Assembly (NCBI GenBank): GCA_946558465.1
Contig: CAMNTM010000007.1
Coordinates: 1-64,000 of the forward strand
Direction of reading: 5' to 3'
From: an uncultured Lachnospiraceae bacterium
Lineage (GTDB): Bacteria > Bacillota > Clostridia > Lachnospirales > Lachnospiraceae
Length of the DNA stretch: 64,000 bases
Shown here piece by piece: positions 47,827-56,929 of the stretch (position 1 is its first letter; every line of letters starts with the position of its first letter). The position numbers and the translations under genes are program-made. Below the pieces are notes generated by a model, which worked only from the letters and a program-made list of their open reading frames with translations, was not told where the DNA came from and made no database searches.

Positions 47827-49152
47827 CTAAAATCCTTTTTCCTTCAACTCTGCTATAAGCTTTACATAAAATTCTCTCACGTCAAATCCGCGGATATTCT
47901 CCCGGTTCAGATCAATCATATCCCCGTGAGAGATTCCCCGCTTTCCTTTTGCCGTAAGAAATATATATTTCTCTCCCCACGGAAATGAACTCTCTGCCAC
48001 CAGTCCGTCATTCGGCCCGTCAAAATATTCTACCAGCTGATAAGAAAAATTCAGCGGAAACCGTCCTCCGGAAGCTTTATTTAATTTAGACCCGGCACTT
48101 TGATAGTACACTTCCGGCTTATCAAGAACCTTCTCATTCATCTGAAAGCAGGCAGAAGCTGTCAAATCTGTAACTGCCGCGATAAAATCTGGTTTTTCAT
48201 CTCCCATTTTCTTAAGCGCTGTGTTATAAGCCTCCGCTATTGTTTTCTTCACAGATTCAGGTATTTTCTCCAAAAGATAATCCGCAAACAGGCAGCCTCT
48301 ATGAGGAGTATTGACTGTCGTAAGAGACGCTGTATACTCGTTCATCCCAAGAAGGCTTACTGCATATCTGGAATCCAATCCTCCTTTTGAATGCGCAATG
48401 ATATTTACTTTGCCGCATCCAGTCTCAGATGTAATCTCACGGATACGGGCAGAGAGCTCTGCTGCGCTGTCGGCTACCGATGCGGCAGACTGATGATTTC
48501 CGTAATAAATTGTGGCCCCACAGCGTTCAAGCTCCTTGGGAATCCTGCCCCAGTAATTGAAATATTTAAAATCCCGGAAAAATACACCATGCACCATCAG
48601 AATCGGGTATCTAGTCCGACATAAGCTTTCTCTTCCCAGCTCCTGTGCCTTAAAAATCTTCTCACTCTCAAATATACTCTCCTCTGATGCCATACGAATG
48701 ATGCGAAAAAGCACAATCAGATGTACGATCGGAATCAGTCCGCATACAATTCCTATCATACGCCATTTAACACCGATCTGCGCCGAGGTCAGGTATACGC
48801 GGATAATTCCATTCCAAAATACAATGTTTTCCACAGCCGCCACGCAAATCAAGTCTTTTATCCACAAGACAAGCTGGTTATCCACAAGACCAGGCAGGGT
48901 AAAAACCAATAAAACCACCGATATTGACACGGAAGAAAGAAAATATATTAAAAGCTCACATCCATCCATGCAGACTCTGAGCCTCCTTTTAGGCAGCTTT
49001 CTGCTTGTAGATGAAGGTACAATATTTATGATAAGAAACAAAACCAGACATAATACCACCTGAAAAAAACTCATGCCCTCCGCAGTCAGAAACGGAATAT
49101 GTGCTGTCAAAAGTATCACTAGAACACAAAAAATCCTCTGTAAGTATCTCAT
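47827..49152 (-). CDS. Membrane-associated alpha/beta hydrolase, lipase/triacylglycerol esterase-like
   Basis: PILMVHGVFFRDF; VNIIAHSKGGLDSRYAVS (GxSxG-like HSKGG); N-terminal TMs. Confidence 0.88.
   Translation of the reverse strand: MRYLQRIFCVLVILLTAHIPFLTAEGMSFFQVVLCLVLFLIINIVPSSTSRKLPKRRLRVCMDGCELLIYFLSSVSISVVLLVFTLPGLVDNQLVLWIKDLICVAAVENIVFWNGIIRVYLTSAQIGVKWRMIGIVCGLIPIVHLIVLFRIIRMASEESIFESEKIFKAQELGRESLCRTRYPILMVHGVFFRDFKYFNYWGRIPKELERCGATIYYGNHQSAASVADSAAELSARIREITSETGCGKVNIIAHSKGGLDSRYAVSLLGMNEYTASLTTVNTPHRGCLFADYLLEKIPESVKKTIAEAYNTALKKMGDEKPDFIAAVTDLTASACFQMNEKVLDKPEVYYQSAGSKLNKASGGRFPLNFSYQLVEYFDGPNDGLVAESSFPWGEKYIFLTAKGKRGISHGDMIDLNRENIRGFDVREFYVKLIAELKEKGF
48827..48886 (+). promoter_or_regulatory. 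Cluster of three same-strand DnaA-box-like 9-mers inside the lipase ORF
   Basis: TTTTCCACA 48827-48835, TTATCCACA 48858-48866, TTATCCACA 48878-48886. Confidence 0.5.
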
Positions 49153-49256
49153 ATACTCTCTCCTTTGTCAATCGATGTCAAATTTAGTAGTTTCTTAAAG
49201 AACTACTATTATTTATTTTATAAGAATATATAAAGTTTCAGGCTTTAATTTCTCTC

Positions 49257-49964
49257 TTACTGCCTCTTCCACTGCAGTAATGCCTCCTTTTCCTCTTTGC
49301 TGACCCGGTAAGATTCACGGATTTTCTGAATAGATTTGTTCTGCGTAAAATCATCAAGTTTCTGGCTTTGTAAAAGCTCCTCTGTTTTCTCCCGAAATTT
49401 TATATAACATACGGAAACCGCCCAGGCCGCGGCCATTTTTACATAATAGCCCTCATGACTAATCCTTCCCATCACCTCGAGTACTCTGTCAATAAAAGGC
49501 TCTGTCACAAAATGATCCAGCATGGCTACCACTGCGAACCGGAGCTCATACTCGCTTTTACTGTCCGTATATTTCATAAGATAAGTAAACCATTCTTCAG
49601 AATCCTTTTTCATAAATTTATAGGTCATGCAGCTGCTGTCGCAGACTGCCCAGTTACGAATCTTTGGGATAAAATTATCAAGCAGTGCCATGCGTTCCTC
49701 ATTACTGCATTTTAAATATCCGATTACCATGCCGTGCAAAAGCAGCTCCTCATGATAGACCGCTCCTCTTTTTTCAGCCTGGCATAAAGCCTCAATATAT
49801 TCCCGTCCCTGCTCCTTTGCAATTTTTTTTGCAACCTCCCGGAGTCTGGGCATCCGTACTCCTATCATAAGAATCGTCTCACCTGGTATGAGAGAACTGT
49901 TAAAGTCTTTATATTTTTCGTCCGCTGACTCTCTTAATGCATCTCTTATTTCTTCTATTATCAA
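49257..49964 (-). CDS. AlkD-like DNA alkylation repair (HEAT-repeat glycosylase family) protein
   Basis: MIGVRMPRLREVAKKIAKE; VIGYLKCSNEERMALLDNFIPKIRNWAVCDS. Confidence 0.9.
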   Translation of the reverse strand: MIIEEIRDALRESADEKYKDFNSSLIPGETILMIGVRMPRLREVAKKIAKEQGREYIEALCQAEKRGAVYHEELLLHGMVIGYLKCSNEERMALLDNFIPKIRNWAVCDSSCMTYKFMKKDSEEWFTYLMKYTDSKSEYELRFAVVAMLDHFVTEPFIDRVLEVMGRISHEGYYVKMAAAWAVSVCYIKFREKTEELLQSQKLDDFTQNKSIQKIRESYRVSKEEKEALLQWKRQ

Positions 49965-50560
49965 ATCTGCTTCTCCTTTGCTCTTATTCGATAAATTCTC
50001 TTTATAATCTCCTCACACAAGTCCAGATTCAAATTCTTCATTGGACATCTCTGTCCTCTGGCATAAAAATAATTCCCGGCAGCTTCACGGGGTCCTCCGT
50101 ATTTCATTTCAATATACAGCTCTCCTTTCTCCACATAGACATGAGCAATATCCTGAATGGAATATACTCTGATCTCACTTTCTTCTGCCCATGAATATAT
50201 CCGACTTTCAGAGATGACACAGCGGATGCACATAACCCTGGAAATGCGGAATTTTTGAAGCAGATGCTCCACATATATATCAACACCTGCACTCTCTTCC
50301 TCCGTCAAAATCCCCCGCACCCTTTTCAGACGCTCCATCTCCTCTCTAAAGGTCCATCGTTCAACAAATAGATTCATCCCCAGACCGGCTGTCATAAGGG
50401 AGCCTACCGTTACCAACAGCAGAAAATGTTCCAGACTGGAAAATATTTTTAAAGCACAGTCTTCTTCTATGAGAAACCATATCATACCAAGTACTATAAT
50501 TCCCCAGATAATTTTGTTTATTTTCTTTCTTTGCTCCTTAAGCCTTAAAAATCTGTCCAT
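49961..50560 (-). CDS. Hypothetical membrane protein (PH-like C-terminus)
   Basis: Two TM segments then beta-rich IRVYSIQDIAHVYVEKGELYIEMKYGG. Confidence 0.7.
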   Translation of the reverse strand: MDRFLRLKEQRKKINKIIWGIIVLGMIWFLIEEDCALKIFSSLEHFLLLVTVGSLMTAGLGMNLFVERWTFREEMERLKRVRGILTEEESAGVDIYVEHLLQKFRISRVMCIRCVISESRIYSWAEESEIRVYSIQDIAHVYVEKGELYIEMKYGGPREAAGNYFYARGQRCPMKNLNLDLCEEIIKRIYRIRAKEKQI

Positions 50561-50596
50561 CGGACTCCTCCAGTCTCTCTTTTTTCCGACAAACTC

Positions 50597-51199
50597 CTAA
50601 ACATGGTGTATAAATTCCTCCAGACCTCTAAGCTTCTTAAAATCTCCCTGAAATACAGTTCCCCGTATCCCGGCCTTCGCTGCTCCTTCTACATTTTTCT
50701 TTATATCGTCAATAAAAAAACATTCCTCCGGACGAAGCGCATATTTTTCAAGAAGATACTGATAAATCCGTATGTCCGGCTTTATGATATGTATATCGCA
50801 GGAAACTGCCATTCCGTCAAAATAATCAAAGGGCAGAAATCTGGGAAAATACCGGTAAAAGGAACTGCTGGCATTTGACAGAACGTATACCCTGCAGCCC
50901 TGCTTTTTTATATAATCGCAAAACTCTCTGGCACCTGAAACGGGCTGCATGCACATATCCCATTCCAGCGTACAGGCCTTAAGGCCTTCATGCAGCTTTT
51001 CGGGAACCCTTTTTCTAACTCCATAAAACCGCTCCTCATCCTTAAGAAGTCCCAGATCGCCTTCTATCCATTCCGGCCCCTGGAACAGCTCCCGGCGGAT
51101 AATTGAACGGTGCTTTTCACATGAGAAGAAATGTTCCAGACATATTTCTGGATTATAGCTAAGCAGAACATTTCCCATATCAAATATAATATTTTTCAA
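50597..51199 (-). CDS. HAD family hydrolase
   Basis: KNIIFDMGNVLLSYNP motif I; VYVLSNAS; KPDIRIYQYL; FIDDIKKNVEGA; TTG start at 51199 after AAAGGAGGAGAATCG. Confidence 0.92.
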   Translation of the reverse strand: MKNIIFDMGNVLLSYNPEICLEHFFSCEKHRSIIRRELFQGPEWIEGDLGLLKDEERFYGVRKRVPEKLHEGLKACTLEWDMCMQPVSGAREFCDYIKKQGCRVYVLSNASSSFYRYFPRFLPFDYFDGMAVSCDIHIIKPDIRIYQYLLEKYALRPEECFFIDDIKKNVEGAAKAGIRGTVFQGDFKKLRGLEEFIHHV

Positions 51200-51296
51200 C
51201 GATTCTCCTCCTTTTCGAAAACAGCAGCCAAAAATAAAGAGAATATTGAGACAGTCATTAGCTATACTCCCCAATATTCTCCGCTCTTTTACACTA

Positions 51297-51896
51297 TCAC
51301 CCTGATGAAACATTTTGAAAACATCTATAAAGCAGCAAATCTGTGACCCTCGCTGCTCCTATATAATTGTCTGTCGTCCAGTTATATTTTTTACCGTCTG
51401 TATATATAATATAGGAATCAAAGCAGCATCTGCTCGTCCGGACAAAATGCTTTTCTATATATCTGATATCTCGGTACATCACTGTCTGCCTGTGTATTCC
51501 AAAAAAAGTGATATATCTAAAGCCCCTCTCATAAAATATAATTTTATTGCTACAGGCGGCAAACAGAAGCAGGCCTCCCAGACAAAGAGCAGTCCCTGTT
51601 CCCGCCAGCGTAATTGTAGCATATAGAGGCCTGACGGCATAGGATGGTCTCGGACTTCCCGGATAGCCGTCTGAAATAAAATTAACCCCGATCGCTGCAC
51701 AGCCCAAAATAAATAAAATAAGTCCGCAGAAAAAAAGCATCATCGCTCTTGCTTTTATTCTGGCCTGGCAGCTGCCTAACTCATGATTCATCTGAAACTC
51801 AGAATCCCATACAAGCTCATGCTCATCTATCACTCTGTCATCGTTTAGATGAAATAAACGATGATTATAAACATAATCTCCGTACTCTGCTGTCAT
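51297..51896 (-). CDS. Hypothetical membrane protein (PH-like)
   Basis: Two TMs; YERGFRYITFFGIHRQTVMYRDIRYIEK...DGKKYNW; start set at MTAEYGDY with GGGGG RBS. Confidence 0.7.
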   Translation of the reverse strand: MTAEYGDYVYNHRLFHLNDDRVIDEHELVWDSEFQMNHELGSCQARIKARAMMLFFCGLILFILGCAAIGVNFISDGYPGSPRPSYAVRPLYATITLAGTGTALCLGGLLLFAACSNKIIFYERGFRYITFFGIHRQTVMYRDIRYIEKHFVRTSRCCFDSYIIYTDGKKYNWTTDNYIGAARVTDLLLYRCFQNVSSG

Positions 51897-51933
51897 ACAA
51901 TCCCCCGTTGTAACTAAAATACGGCATTTTTCT

Positions 51934-52263
51934 TTAAGCCTCCCTGCCAATAAGCCACGGAACACTAAGCTTAAACAAGACAGAACCACAGCAAAGCCCT
52001 GCCGCAGTCCTTCTCTCCTGCCGTCCATTTTTGCTGAGTGTATGAATCTTCTCATAAGAATCTCTCAGGCGGGAGCAGCCCTTCTTAAAATCAGAAATAA
52101 TCTTAAATGCCCCCCACAGCTGGCTTTCCAAAAATAATGTAAGAATACAAATTCTGCCTTTACTGAGCTTCCTTCTTATTAACAAACACACACTGCAGAT
52201 GATTCCCAAAAATGTAGCTGCATGATGAATCCATATACAGATATTTAATTCTTTTTCTTTCAT
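51934..52263 (-). CDS. Hypothetical membrane protein
   Basis: ORF starting MKEKELNICIWIHHAATFLGIICSVCLLIRRK; no recognised family. Confidence 0.5.
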   Translation of the reverse strand: MKEKELNICIWIHHAATFLGIICSVCLLIRRKLSKGRICILTLFLESQLWGAFKIISDFKKGCSRLRDSYEKIHTLSKNGRQERRTAAGLCCGSVLFKLSVPWLIGREA

Positions 52264-52368
52264 TAATATGCGACCTGCCTTCCCTATAAACCCTCTTTTA
52301 TTATTGTAACGCATATTCTTGTCAAAATATAGAAAAAGAAATCGCAAATTTTGACACAGACTCACCTT

Positions 52369-52809
52369 TTATCTGTGATGCCGTCCGTGATGACCTCCCC
52401 CGTTTCCTCCATATCCGCAGCCTTCATTATACTGAGGACATGCATTTCCGGCGCCGTATCCATACGCATTGCCGTTTTCGTCAGAATCTGTATAAGCATC
52501 CGATGAGCCATATCCATTGCCGCCGGCATCATTTGCTCCATATCGATTGCCGCCGGCAGTATCTGCTCCATATTGACTGCCGCCGGCACCATCCCAGCAG
52601 TATCTGTTACCGTCAATACTGATTCCGCAATTATCGCAGAATCCGTCTCCATCCGTATCTGCGTAAGAACAGGAGCCATGGACATAATCACAAATACCAT
52701 TATTGTCTGCATCCATAAAACAACGGCCCAGTCCTGGTTCCGCTCCTGTTACTCCCGCTGCCCCGGCATTGAGTGCCAGAGCAGTTATCACAATACCTGC
52801 TAACTTCAT
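52369..52809 (-). CDS. Secreted Cys/Asp/Gly-rich repeat protein with DxDxDG loops and His-rich C-terminus
   Basis: Signal peptide; CFMDADNNGICDY, YADTDGDGFCDNCG; GGxxYGAxxA 10-aa repeats; GGGHHGRHHR tail. Confidence 0.75.
   Translation of the reverse strand: MKLAGIVITALALNAGAAGVTGAEPGLGRCFMDADNNGICDYVHGSCSYADTDGDGFCDNCGISIDGNRYCWDGAGGSQYGADTAGGNRYGANDAGGNGYGSSDAYTDSDENGNAYGYGAGNACPQYNEGCGYGGNGGGHHGRHHR
52511..52600 (-). repeat. Three imperfect 30-bp tandem repeats (10-aa GGxxYGxxDA units)
   Basis: tatccattgccgccggcatcatttgctcca / tatcgattgccgccggcagtatctgctcca / tattgactgccgccggcaccatcccagcag. Confidence 0.85.
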
Positions 52810-52973
52810 ATCTGTTTACCTCCATATTTCTTCTTTATATCGGCATACCAGCAATTTTTGTTTTTGAATATATATTCTGCCTTATATTCTATTATAACAC
52901 CTTTTTCTGTATATGTGAAGATTTCATACACTGCCCTTTCTTAAATGTTTTTCAAGCTGCTGTTTTAGCTTTT

Positions 52974-53639
52974 TCACTCCACAAAAGAGTGGCTCATAAT
53001 ATAAAACTCCTCCTGGCTTGACTGGTACTTTTTCTCCATTTCTTCCAGCGTCCTGTCATACTCGAACACGTCCTCTTCTCGGATCTCCATAACAGCACTG
53101 CCGTGATAATACCACCTTCTTCCGTCAAGGCAATCCGGCGTCAGTTCCCTCACCAACATCGCCGCCGGAAATTTACCGCCTTCCAGAGATACATTATATT
53201 TTTTGCAGCTTTTGAATCCACTGGATACATAATTCGCGGGCGCTCCAAATATTACAACTACATCATAGCCAAGAGAAACTGCCTTTTGAAAAGAATACTG
53301 CATAAGCTTTTTTCCAAAGCCTTTTCTCTGGTAATCCGGTGCAATGCAGAGAGGGCCAAAAGTCACAATATTCTTCCTTTCTCCGTCAGCATCTGTCAGA
53401 GAAGCTTTCGTGTACATGATATAACCGGCAACTTCTCCGTTAAGCTCCAAAACAAAGTCAAGCTCTGGTATAAAATCCTCATGCTGCCGCATAATATGAA
53501 CGAGGTAATGTTCTACACATCCCGGAATATACAGGTTATAAAAAGCCTCTCTTGTAATCTGTTCCACAATCTGATAATCCTTTTCTTCCTCGTTTCTTAT
53601 GGAAATTTCTTGTTTTAAACCAAGTCTTTCTTTCTGCAT
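52974..53639 (-). CDS. GNAT family N-acetyltransferase
   Basis: FGPLCIAPDYQRKGFGKKLMQYSFQKAVSLGYDVVVIFG. Confidence 0.93.
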   Translation of the reverse strand: MQKERLGLKQEISIRNEEEKDYQIVEQITREAFYNLYIPGCVEHYLVHIMRQHEDFIPELDFVLELNGEVAGYIMYTKASLTDADGERKNIVTFGPLCIAPDYQRKGFGKKLMQYSFQKAVSLGYDVVVIFGAPANYVSSGFKSCKKYNVSLEGGKFPAAMLVRELTPDCLDGRRWYYHGSAVMEIREEDVFEYDRTLEEMEKKYQSSQEEFYIMSHSFVE

Positions 53640-53785
53640 GAATTACTTTTCCTTTCTTAGAGCCCTTTCTTAATATAACTTATTACAATAAGCAGAGAAT
53701 CTGTCTCCTAGAAGAACATCAGCCTCCGGCACTGTTCATGCTCTGAAAGATTCCGTATTTCTAAATTTCTATTTTTGCCACACCT

Positions 53786-54472
53786 TTATTTCCTCACCGG
53801 CATCTGGAATCTTGCAAGCGCTTTGTTCAGATAATCGTTAAACGGCTTCATAATATGGAAAATCTCTGCTGCTCTTGCAGAAAATGTTTCCGAATCCTTC
53901 AATTCTTCATCCTTTAACGGATATTCCAGATACCAGCTCTTAAATTTAAGATATTCCGCCTGAGGATGCTCTTTATCATATCCTGTCGGAACATTCTTCA
54001 ATGCCGTTCCCCGTACAGAGAAATTTTTTTCAAATTCCGGATCGTGTATAATGCTTTCCCATTCTTCACCATTTTGGACAATATAATCTCGTATCATTGC
54101 TGTTGCATCCTTAAACATATCTGCAAACAGGCCGCCGCCTAAAAAAGACTGGCCTCCGGGCTTTATCATAACATAGTATCCAACAGGTACCGGCAGCTTG
54201 CCCTTAGAGGCAATATGGGCACGAAATGCAGGATTGTAAGGCGATTTATCATGACTAAAGCGGATATCCCTTACCATCTTAAACGTAAGATCCTTCGGAT
54301 TATTATGTAAAATACTGCTGTCAAATTTTCCGATTTCCAGTATCAGCGTGTGTAATAATTTTTCAAATTCAGCATTTGCTTTTTTATAGTCGTCTTTATT
54401 CGCATGATACCATTCACGGTTATTATTCATACTGAGTTTTGACAAATAATTAATGATGAACTGTATATTCAT
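53786..54472 (-). CDS. DUF2461 domain-containing protein
   Basis: FINYLSKLSMNNNREWYHANKDDY; FKMVRDIRFSHDKSPYNPAFRAHIA; SFLGGGLF. Confidence 0.92.
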   Translation of the reverse strand: MNIQFIINYLSKLSMNNNREWYHANKDDYKKANAEFEKLLHTLILEIGKFDSSILHNNPKDLTFKMVRDIRFSHDKSPYNPAFRAHIASKGKLPVPVGYYVMIKPGGQSFLGGGLFADMFKDATAMIRDYIVQNGEEWESIIHDPEFEKNFSVRGTALKNVPTGYDKEHPQAEYLKFKSWYLEYPLKDEELKDSETFSARAAEIFHIMKPFNDYLNKALARFQMPVRK

Positions 54473-54487
54473 AATCGGTTATCTCCT

Positions 54488-55339
54488 TTATGATTTTTGA
54501 ATAATGGAAAGCTGTGTGGAATCTAAAAATTCCCGTATAAGATGTCTTGTGCGCTCAGGAGACTGGTAAGGCTTACAAAATGAAAAATCTTGTGATAAAT
54601 CGTCAATGTCTTCCATCGCATTTTTTACATCCATCATAGTTTGAGCAGGGATTTTTGCAGCTGTCATATAATCCAGCTTAAGCGGATTTATCCTGTGGTT
54701 TTGTATCGCATAATTTACTCTGTCTTTACATTTGCATCTGCCGCTGCCATACTCACCGCAATACTGTCCAAGAAAGTCTGCCATTTTTTTACGCACTCGG
54801 GAAAGCCGTTTGCGATACGCCTCCGGAGTCATTTCTAAAATATCTCCCGCAATACGGCTGTCAAGCTTAAACATCGTGCCCAATATGAATATACATCTGC
54901 TTTCCGCGTCAAGGCATTGAAGCATCACATTCGTACAGGACATTTTCAGTTCCTCCGCCAATAAATCTTTTTCCACATTCTGTGTCAAATCCGGCACATT
55001 CTGTATATCCGCATTTTCGATATCATCTCCGTAATATTCAAAACTGGGGGCATAACGGGCGAACATATGCTTTTTGTAATTTTTCAGATGATTAGCTGCA
55101 ATACTGAATACCCACGTCGTAAATGAGCATTCACCTCTAAACGAGGACAAGTGTGTGATTATTTTTATTAAAATGTCCTGAGCAGCATCCTCTGCATCTG
55201 CAAATGTACCAAGCATCCGCAAAGATAAATTAAATACAATATCCTGCACACCTGTGACAAGAGTTTCAAGGGCTTTCTTATCCCCTGCTGTTGCTTTCTC
55301 AACTAAAGCCTGCATTTCTTTATTCATTTTTTTATCCAT
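54488..55339 (-). CDS. Sigma-70 family RNA polymerase sigma factor
   Basis: SLRMLGTFADAEDAAQDILIKIITHLSSFRGECSFTTWVFSIAANHLKNYKK; region 4 AGDILEMTPEAYRKRLSRVRKKM. Confidence 0.9.
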   Translation of the reverse strand: MDKKMNKEMQALVEKATAGDKKALETLVTGVQDIVFNLSLRMLGTFADAEDAAQDILIKIITHLSSFRGECSFTTWVFSIAANHLKNYKKHMFARYAPSFEYYGDDIENADIQNVPDLTQNVEKDLLAEELKMSCTNVMLQCLDAESRCIFILGTMFKLDSRIAGDILEMTPEAYRKRLSRVRKKMADFLGQYCGEYGSGRCKCKDRVNYAIQNHRINPLKLDYMTAAKIPAQTMMDVKNAMEDIDDLSQDFSFCKPYQSPERTRHLIREFLDSTQLSIIQKS

Positions 55340-55410
55340 AATTTATACCTCCTGTTTAATTAGACAATGCCCTCTTGCCTGCGTGACAGGAAAATTCCTA
55401 AATATCGCTT

Positions 55411-55890
55411 TTATTTGTGATATGGTTCTCCATTCATAATTCGAAATCCACGGTATACCTGTTCCAGCAGTATCACCCGCATCAGTTGGTGTGGAAATGT
55501 CATTTTGGAAAAGCTGATTGCAAAATCTGCTCTTTTAAGTACTTCCTTACCCAGCCCGATGGAACCTCCGATAACAAAGATGATATGACTTTTACCCTGT
55601 ACGCCCAGCATCTCTATCTTCTCTGCAAATTCCTCTGACGACAGCTGCTTTCCCTGAATTTCCAAAGTTATCACATAAGCGTCTTCCTTAAGATATCTCA
55701 TAATTCGTTCTGCCTCTTTCGCGCGTATCTGCTCCTCCAGAACCTCTCCGGCACGCTCAGGCGTCCTTTCATCGGCTGTCTCTATCATCTCCAGCCTGCA
55801 GTATTTCCCCAGCCGTTTTTCATATTCAGCAAGCGCCTCCCGAAGATATCTTTCTTTTATCTTTCCCACTGCTACAACTGTAACCTTCAT
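55411..55890 (-). CDS. rlmH: 23S rRNA (pseudouridine1915-N3)-methyltransferase RlmH
   Basis: MKVTVVAVGKIKERYL; FVIGGSIGLGKEVLKRAD; SFSKMTFPHQLMRVILLEQVYRGFRIMNGEPYHK. Confidence 0.98.
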   Translation of the reverse strand: MKVTVVAVGKIKERYLREALAEYEKRLGKYCRLEMIETADERTPERAGEVLEEQIRAKEAERIMRYLKEDAYVITLEIQGKQLSSEEFAEKIEMLGVQGKSHIIFVIGGSIGLGKEVLKRADFAISFSKMTFPHQLMRVILLEQVYRGFRIMNGEPYHK

Positions 55891-55974
55891 ATTTTTATAT
55901 GCCTCTTTCTTTTCATCCTTCTGGTATAATCGGCTGCACTCATATGCCGGCTGCACAAAAGTAACCGGATACCA

Positions 55975-56751
55975 TTACCCCAGTGCAACATCCAGCACCA
56001 TCATAAGTACAAAACCCGCTGCAAACCCAATCGTCCCGATATTGCTGTGCTCTCCTTCCGCTGACTCAGGGACCAGTTCTTCAACAACCACATAAATCAT
56101 AGCTCCCGCAGCGAATGCCAGCAGATATGGAAGAATAGGAGTAACATAAGAAGCCAAAAGCACTGTAACTCCTCCGGCAATCGGCTCCACTATTCCCGAC
56201 ATTGTTCCGTAAAAAAATGCTTTTCCACGTTTTTTGCTCTCACTCCTTACCGGAAGCGCCACAATAAATCCCTCTGGAAGATTCTGGATTGCTATTCCGA
56301 CAGCCAGTGTAAATGCCCCCGCAAGCGTCACATCCGCATTGTCTGTCAAAAGCCCTGCAAACACTGCACCACTTGAAATTCCTTCAGGTATATTATGAAT
56401 CGTAACTGCCAGAACAAGCATAGTTGATTTTGAAAATACACAGCTGCGTCCCTCGGCTTTCTCAGAACCAATATGCATATGAGGAATTGTTCTGTCAAGA
56501 AAAAGAAGGAAACTGATTCCAAGTAAGAAGCCTGCCGCTGCGGGAAAGAAAGCAAATTTCCCCATATGCTCCGACATATCCATCGCAGGAATCAAAAGCG
56601 ACCACACAGAAGCCGCAACCATAACTCCTGCTGCAAAGCCAAGAAGCGCTTTCTGGATTCCCGGTTTTAAATCCTTTCTCATAAATAATACAAATGCCGC
56701 ACCGACGGCTGTCCCGATAAAGGGAATCATAAGTCCAAGAAATATAATCAT
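55975..56751 (-). CDS. ZIP family metal transporter
   Basis: TIHNIPEGISSGAVF; GIAIQNLPEGFIVALP; GTMSGIVEPIAG. Confidence 0.94.
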   Translation of the reverse strand: MIIFLGLMIPFIGTAVGAAFVLFMRKDLKPGIQKALLGFAAGVMVAASVWSLLIPAMDMSEHMGKFAFFPAAAGFLLGISFLLFLDRTIPHMHIGSEKAEGRSCVFSKSTMLVLAVTIHNIPEGISSGAVFAGLLTDNADVTLAGAFTLAVGIAIQNLPEGFIVALPVRSESKKRGKAFFYGTMSGIVEPIAGGVTVLLASYVTPILPYLLAFAAGAMIYVVVEELVPESAEGEHSNIGTIGFAAGFVLMMVLDVALG

Positions 56752-56820
56752 AAAAAAACTCCCTGCCCGATATTATATTGTAAGTATAGCATATTTCCTC
56801 TTCTTACAATAGCTGCAAAA

Positions 56821-56860
56821 ATAGTGTTGGCAAAATTCTATTCATTTACACCAACACTAT
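56821..56860 (-). terminator. Intrinsic terminator downstream of the NfnAB-like operon
   Basis: ATAGTGTTGG / CCAACACTAT with TTTTT on - strand. Confidence 0.8.
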
Positions 56861-56929
56861 CTTATTTCTTACTTATATTCTGTTCAGATATTCAAGCCGG
56901 ACTGCTTATTCAAATCAGCCCTTATAACC

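Noticed and set aside
51934-52365. Upstream-extended start of the small membrane ORF and the 51297..52055 extended ORF
   Set aside because: The extended ORFs overlap by >100 nt; internal starts at 51896 (with a GGGGG RBS) and 52263 resolve the conflict.
52511-52600. Possible CRISPR-like 30-bp repeats
   Set aside because: Contiguous imperfect coding tandem repeats with no spacers.
52362-52712. Met-rich repetitive 116-aa ORF overlapping the Cys/Asp-rich secreted protein
   Set aside because: Alternate frame of the 30-bp repeats; the competing frame has a signal peptide, RBS and Ca-loop motifs.
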